From positions 1 to 18,011 of the forward strand of contig JAENWE010000080.1 of assembly GCA_016650185.1 (NCBI GenBank): a stretch of 18,011 nucleotides of DNA, written 5' to 3'. Positions 14,389 to 18,011 of the stretch are shown here, one piece after another. A program made the position numbers and the translations under genes. The notes beneath the pieces are model-generated. The model was not told the DNA's origin. It ran no database searches and worked only from the letters and a program-made list of their open reading frames with translations. The DNA comes from Vicinamibacteria bacterium (GTDB lineage: Bacteria; Acidobacteriota; Vicinamibacteria; Fen-336; JAGNNV01). How positions within the stretch are numbered: the stretch's first letter is position 1; every line of letters begins with the position of its first letter.

Positions 14389-17325
14389 ATGAAGAGAATT
14401 TTGGGGTTAGCCATGGCGTTGATCCTGGCCACTGCGCCGGGAGCCTGGGCTCAGATCACGGGTGGAAACATCTATGGCACGGTGACAGACAGCTCGGGGG
14501 CCGTTCTTCCCGGGACCGCGGTCACCATGACGAGCGACCGAACCGGTGCTCGAACGATTACCAGCGGGCCCCAGGGGGAGTTCCGCTTCCTCAACCTCGA
14601 CCCCGGCGCGTATAGGATCGAGGTCGTCCTGAGCGGATTCGGCAAAGTGAGCCGTGATGCCACCGTGAACGCCGGTTCGAATCTCAGTATTGCCTTCTCC
14701 CTCAGGGTGGCCTCCCTCACTGAGGCGGTCGATGTGACCGCGGAGGCGCCCGTGATCGACATCAAGAAAGTCGGCACGTCTACCACGCTCACCAACGAAG
14801 AACTCTCCCAGACTCCGCAGTCCCGCGACCCCTGGGCCGTCCTAAAGACCGTTCCCGGCGTCATGGTCGACCGGGTCAGTATCGCGGGCAACGAAGCCGG
14901 CCAGCAGTCGGTGTTCTCGGCCAAGGGGGCCTCGCCCTCAGACTCCGTTTACACCTATGACGGCATCGTCATCACGGACTCCGCCTGCGGCGGCTGCTCC
15001 TCGATGTACTACGACTTCGACGCCTTCGATCAGATCAAGGTCGATACCGGCGGCAACGACCTCTCAGTCATGACCGGCGGCGTGGGCTTGAACTTCATCA
15101 CCAAGCGCGGCACCAACGCGTTCCACGCCACCGCGCGAGGGTACCTCTCCAGCAGCGACCTGCAAGCGAATAACGTTCCCGACAGCCTCAAGAGCGACGG
15201 CCGGATTGCGGTGGACACGAACCCGGATCGGGCCGCGGATCGGATCGACCGCATTCTGGACTGGGGCCTCGACATCAGCGGGCCGATAGTGAAGGACAAG
15301 CTCTGGTTCTGGGCGGCCTACAACAAGAATGACATCGAGCTCATCCGCATCAGCCAGACGAAGGACCGGACCCTCCTCCACAACACCAACGCCAAGCTGA
15401 ACTGGCAGGCCAGTTCGAACGACATGGTCTCCGCCTCGTACTTCTACGGCAAGAAGGAGAAGTTCGGGCGGTCCCCGGGCTATGCCGGGACGGAGCCGGA
15501 TTCCATCCTCGTTGACCAGGGCGATTTCGGTCCCGACTTTGGACCGTTCTCCGGTTTGAAGGGTCTCTTCAAGATTGAAGACAACCACGTCTTCTCCCAG
15601 AACTTCTTCATGAACGCGAAGTACGCGTACTTCGGCTGGGGCTATGGCTTCGATCCGCGCGGAGGAATCGAGAACTCCGGCGGCGTCGACTTCACCACGG
15701 ACACTGCGTACGGCTCGTCGCTGCGATACCGATCGCTCCGGCCCTGGCACGTGGTCGACGTCAGCGGCAGCTACTTCAAGGAAGGCATGGGCGGCAACCA
15801 TGAGTTGAGATTCGGCTTCGGCTATCGATACAACCCCGTTCACTCCAGCACGCGCTACGCGGGCAATGGGTCCGTCGCGAGAAAGTTTGGCGACGGCCCG
15901 GGCGAATCGGTGGCTGTCCTCTTCCGGGACCGCGTGGCCTTCTTCAAAGGCACCAACACCGACTTCTACATCGGCGATACCTTCACCAAGGGCCGCATGA
16001 CCCTCAACGCGGGCCTTCGCTATGACATCCAGAAGGCGTCCAACGAGGCAAGTTCCGCTCCCGCTCAGCGCCTTGTTCCGGACCTCTTCCCGGGCGTCAC
16101 CGTCGATCCGGGCAACCTTCAGGGCCTGGAGTGGAAGAACGTATCTCCGCGCGTTGCCTTGACCTACGCCCTCGATGAAGCACGCAAGACCGTGGTGCGT
16201 GCCTCCTACGCGCGTTACGCCGGCCAAATGAACTCGTTCGAAACCACCAGCAACAACGCGGCCGGGACCTACTACCCCTATGTGGCGTACAACTGGGTAG
16301 ACAAGAACGGCGATCACCTGGCCTCACGCGACGAAATCCTGACCAGCGAAGGGATCCAGTACTCGTACGGCGTGGATCCGAACAACCTCGGAAGCAACGT
16401 CTCGCTCAATCAGATTGATGCCAATTACAAGGCGAACAAGGACAATGAATTCATCGTGGGCCTTGACCGGGAAGTCGCAGCAAACTTCGCGGTGGGTGTC
16501 GCTTACACCTACCGCAAGGGCGTCGATCTTCCGAACTGGACCCCGCGCGTCGGCCTCACCGTGAACGACTACACGGCGAACGCTCCGGTCACGGTCAGCA
16601 CACCGCAGGGTACCTTCACCGGTCAGTCCTTTTCGCCGAATCCAAACCTGGTGACGGGCGCCACGATACTGACCAATCGGCCGGACTACCACCGGACCTA
16701 CAACGGCATTGAATTGTCGGCCACCAAGCGTCTGGCCAACAAGTGGATGATGCGGGCGGGGTTCGCTTACATGGACTGGACTGAGCATTTCGACGGCCCG
16801 AACGCGTTCCAGAACCCAACCAGGACGCAGAACAAGTCGGGCCAATTCGGGGGTCCCGGTGTCGAAGGCGGACAGGTGATCATCAAGTCGTACGGTTCGA
16901 AGACGGACACCTTTTACAACTCGAAGTGGCAGTTCACCGCGAGCGCCTTGTATCAACTCCCCCATGGCTTCGACCTGGGCGCCTCGATCCTGGGCCGCCA
17001 GGGGTATCCCTTCGTCGCAATCATGCGGCTGCCCGCCGGAGACGACGGTCGTCCGAACATTCTGGCCACGCCGGCCGTCGACACCAACCGTTTCGACAAC
17101 CTGTGGGACCTCGACTTCCGTTTGGCGAAGAAGGTGAGCCTGGGAAGCAAGACCGCGCTTCGGTTGAGCGTGGATCTGTTCAACGTGCTCAACGCTGACA
17201 CCGTGCTTCAGCGGGCTCGGACCGTGAACGCGTCCAACACCGGAGGCGTCAACAGCTCCTTCGATCGCGTGAACGAGCTGATCAACCCGCGAGTCGCGCG
17301 CATCGGCGTTCGTCTCGAGTTCTGA
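14389..17325 (+). CDS. TonB-dependent receptor, Oar-like, with carboxypeptidase-regulatory-like N-terminal domain
   Basis: This 978-residue outer-membrane protein uses TonB energy to import large or scarce substrates. The ATG at 14389 follows GGGAGGG and starts a Sec signal peptide (MKRILGLAMALILATAPGAWA, cleavage near residue 21/22). An Ig-like CarboxypepD_reg domain spans ~26-105 (NIYGTVTDSSGAVLPGTAV...GEFRFLNLDPGAYRIEV). The plug follows at ~115-245 (LKTVPGVMVDR, YTYDGIVITD, GGVGLNFITKRGTN). The remainder is a large beta-barrel rich in alternating aromatic strands, ending RIGVRLEF with the terminal Phe typical of outer-membrane proteins. Unusual is a C-G-G-C pair (Cys200, Cys203) in the plug. 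Such receptors are abundant in Acidobacteriota, with mostly unknown substrates. It sits between two sulfatase-like genes and ends before a strong terminator, so it is probably the last gene of its transcript. Confidence 0.95.
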   Translation: MKRILGLAMALILATAPGAWAQITGGNIYGTVTDSSGAVLPGTAVTMTSDRTGARTITSGPQGEFRFLNLDPGAYRIEVVLSGFGKVSRDATVNAGSNLSIAFSLRVASLTEAVDVTAEAPVIDIKKVGTSTTLTNEELSQTPQSRDPWAVLKTVPGVMVDRVSIAGNEAGQQSVFSAKGASPSDSVYTYDGIVITDSACGGCSSMYYDFDAFDQIKVDTGGNDLSVMTGGVGLNFITKRGTNAFHATARGYLSSSDLQANNVPDSLKSDGRIAVDTNPDRAADRIDRILDWGLDISGPIVKDKLWFWAAYNKNDIELIRISQTKDRTLLHNTNAKLNWQASSNDMVSASYFYGKKEKFGRSPGYAGTEPDSILVDQGDFGPDFGPFSGLKGLFKIEDNHVFSQNFFMNAKYAYFGWGYGFDPRGGIENSGGVDFTTDTAYGSSLRYRSLRPWHVVDVSGSYFKEGMGGNHELRFGFGYRYNPVHSSTRYAGNGSVARKFGDGPGESVAVLFRDRVAFFKGTNTDFYIGDTFTKGRMTLNAGLRYDIQKASNEASSAPAQRLVPDLFPGVTVDPGNLQGLEWKNVSPRVALTYALDEARKTVVRASYARYAGQMNSFETTSNNAAGTYYPYVAYNWVDKNGDHLASRDEILTSEGIQYSYGVDPNNLGSNVSLNQIDANYKANKDNEFIVGLDREVAANFAVGVAYTYRKGVDLPNWTPRVGLTVNDYTANAPVTVSTPQGTFTGQSFSPNPNLVTGATILTNRPDYHRTYNGIELSATKRLANKWMMRAGFAYMDWTEHFDGPNAFQNPTRTQNKSGQFGGPGVEGGQVIIKSYGSKTDTFYNSKWQFTASALYQLPHGFDLGASILGRQGYPFVAIMRLPAGDDGRPNILATPAVDTNRFDNLWDLDFRLAKKVSLGSKTALRLSVDLFNVLNADTVLQRARTVNASNTGGVNSSFDRVNELINPRVARIGVRLEF

Positions 17326-17347
17326 TCTCGGGCCGATAGCCTTTTAG

Positions 17348-17379
17348 GCCCCGGGGGACTTCCCCCCGGGGCTTTTTTT
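17348..17379 (+). terminator. Strong intrinsic (rho-independent) terminator after the TonB receptor gene
   Basis: A perfect 10-base GC-only stem (17348-17357 pairing with 17363-17372) encloses a 5-base ACTTC loop and is followed directly by seven Ts (17373-17379), one C and four more Ts. It starts 22 bases after the receptor stop. This is a textbook terminator and separates the receptor from the next sulfatase-like gene. Confidence 0.95.
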
Positions 17380-17387
17380 CTTTTGGG

Positions 17388-17393
17388 TAGAAT
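17388..17393 (+). promoter_or_regulatory. Candidate -10 hexamer (TAGAAT), leaderless start for the second sulfatase-like gene
   Basis: TAGAAT matches the -10 consensus at five of six positions and ends 7 bases before the ATG at 17401. It lies just after the strong terminator, so a new promoter is needed in exactly this short gap, and there is no Shine-Dalgarno sequence. Initiation would fall at or next to the start codon. The -35 region falls in the terminator stem and shows no match. Confidence 0.5.
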
Positions 17394-17400
17394 CGAAGCG

Positions 17401-18011
17401 ATGGCGCGGCAGAAGAAACGTGCGTCCGTCTCGGACCCATCGCCGTCGGCCGGTTATCCCGCGCCTCCGGGCCGGTCACGCGCGCGGCGCTGGGTCGTCT
17501 GGCCCGCGGCTGCCCTGGGCCTCGTTGCGGCTGGCGTCTGGGTCATGCGCGAGGGTCGCCCACGCTCGCCGAATGTCGTCCTCATCACCGTCGACACTCT
17601 CCGCGCCGATCATCTCGGCTCATACGGCTCCAAGGGCGCGGACACGCCCGTCCTCGATGCCCTTGCCCTGAAGGGTGTGAGGTTCGAGCGCGCGTTCGCC
17701 TCGATTCCCCTGACCGGCCCGTCGCACGCCACGATTCTCACCGGCCTCTATCCTCCGGTCCATGGCGTGCGCGACAACGTCGTCTTTCCTCTTGCCCAGA
17801 GCCACCAGACCATGGCCTCGATCCTGAAGAGGCAGGGGTATAGGACGGGCGGCTTTGTCTCCGCCTATCCGGTGGCCGGAAATTTCGGGTTCAGCGAAGG
17901 GTTCGATGAGTTCAGCGAAGGATTTCACGAGGCCGCGAACCCAGGGGAGGGCGCGGCCGAGCGGCCGGCCAACGAGGCGGTGGACGCGGCTTTGGAGTGG
18001 CTGGGGAAGGA
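17401..18011 (+). CDS. Second membrane-anchored sulfatase-like protein, N-terminal part (3' end outside window)
   Basis: The frame from the ATG at 17401 is open to the window edge (203 complete codons). It begins MARQKKRASVSDPS, then one membrane helix at ~31-49, then the alkaline-phosphatase-superfamily domain: NVVLITVDTLRADHLGSYG (metal ligand Asp65). The catalytic-loop segment is PLTGPSHATILTGLYPPVHG. As in the paralogue at 11964, the nucleophile position is Thr (Thr105) and the P-S-R of true sulfatases is P-S-H, so formylglycine activation is not expected. FSEGFDE/FSEGFHE is a seven-residue tandem duplication at ~163-176. The two proteins align along this whole stretch and are probably paralogues; whether this one also has a TPR tail lies beyond the window. 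It follows a strong terminator and has its own candidate -10 element. Confidence 0.9.
   Translation, partial: MARQKKRASVSDPSPSAGYPAPPGRSRARRWVVWPAAALGLVAAGVWVMREGRPRSPNVVLITVDTLRADHLGSYGSKGADTPVLDALALKGVRFERAFASIPLTGPSHATILTGLYPPVHGVRDNVVFPLAQSHQTMASILKRQGYRTGGFVSAYPVAGNFGFSEGFDEFSEGFHEAANPGEGAAERPANEAVDAALEWLGK

Noticed and set aside
15064..16317. 417-codon minus-strand open frame
   Set aside because: Antisense shadow of the TonB receptor barrel; no recognisable motifs and no start signal.
1..18011. CRISPR arrays, tRNA/rRNA genes, insertion sequences, phage or defence systems
   Set aside because: No regularly spaced repeats, no tRNA-like cloverleaf, and no transposase, integrase or known defence domains were seen in any frame.

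Overview
This window comes from a GC-rich Gram-negative bacterium. The GC content looks to be in the low-to-mid sixties by eye; it was not counted. An Oar-like TonB-dependent receptor with an N-terminal carboxypeptidase-regulatory-like domain lies next to membrane-anchored sulfatase-fold proteins, one carrying a TPR tail, and a DUF885 protein is also present. That combination is typical of soil Acidobacteriota (a Vicinamibacteria-like lineage is my best guess), but this is inference from gene content. No tRNA, rRNA, CRISPR array, insertion sequence or phage gene was seen. Coding density is very high and no gene-free stretch exceeds about 205 bases.

Region 1 (1-8014) encodes a complete five-part oligopeptide/oligosaccharide-type ABC importer: lipoprotein binding protein, two permeases and two ATPases. 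The binding protein starts inside the stop codon of a DUF885 putative metallopeptidase that is cut by the window edge. The importer is physically split. Between the permease pair and the ATPase pair sit two genes on the opposite strand, the conserved P-loop ATPase ychF and a chloramphenicol-acetyltransferase-like protein. The ATPase pair therefore needs its own promoter.

Region 2 (8063-11355) continues in the same direction with three tightly packed NAD(P)-dependent dehydrogenases: two different Gfo/Idh/MocA proteins and one D-2-hydroxyacid dehydrogenase. Their coupling to the transporter suggests uptake and oxidation of a sugar-like or peptide-like substrate. The substrate cannot be read from the sequence.

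Region 3 (11352-11860, minus strand) is a pseudogene. A good ribosome-binding site and an intact twin-arginine signal peptide lead, out of frame, into only the C-terminal part of an M24 metallopeptidase.

Region 4 (11964-18011) is an envelope module: a membrane-anchored alkaline-phosphatase-superfamily (sulfatase-like) protein with a TPR tail, a 978-residue TonB-dependent receptor, a very strong intrinsic terminator, and a second membrane-anchored sulfatase-like protein cut by the window end. Both sulfatase-like proteins have Thr where true sulfatases have the formylglycine Cys/Ser.

Translation signals fall into two groups. Some genes have clear Shine-Dalgarno sequences (second ATPase, second oxidoreductase, the pseudogene, the TonB receptor). 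Several genes without one carry a TANNNT hexamer 6-9 bases before the start codon, which suggests leaderless transcription.
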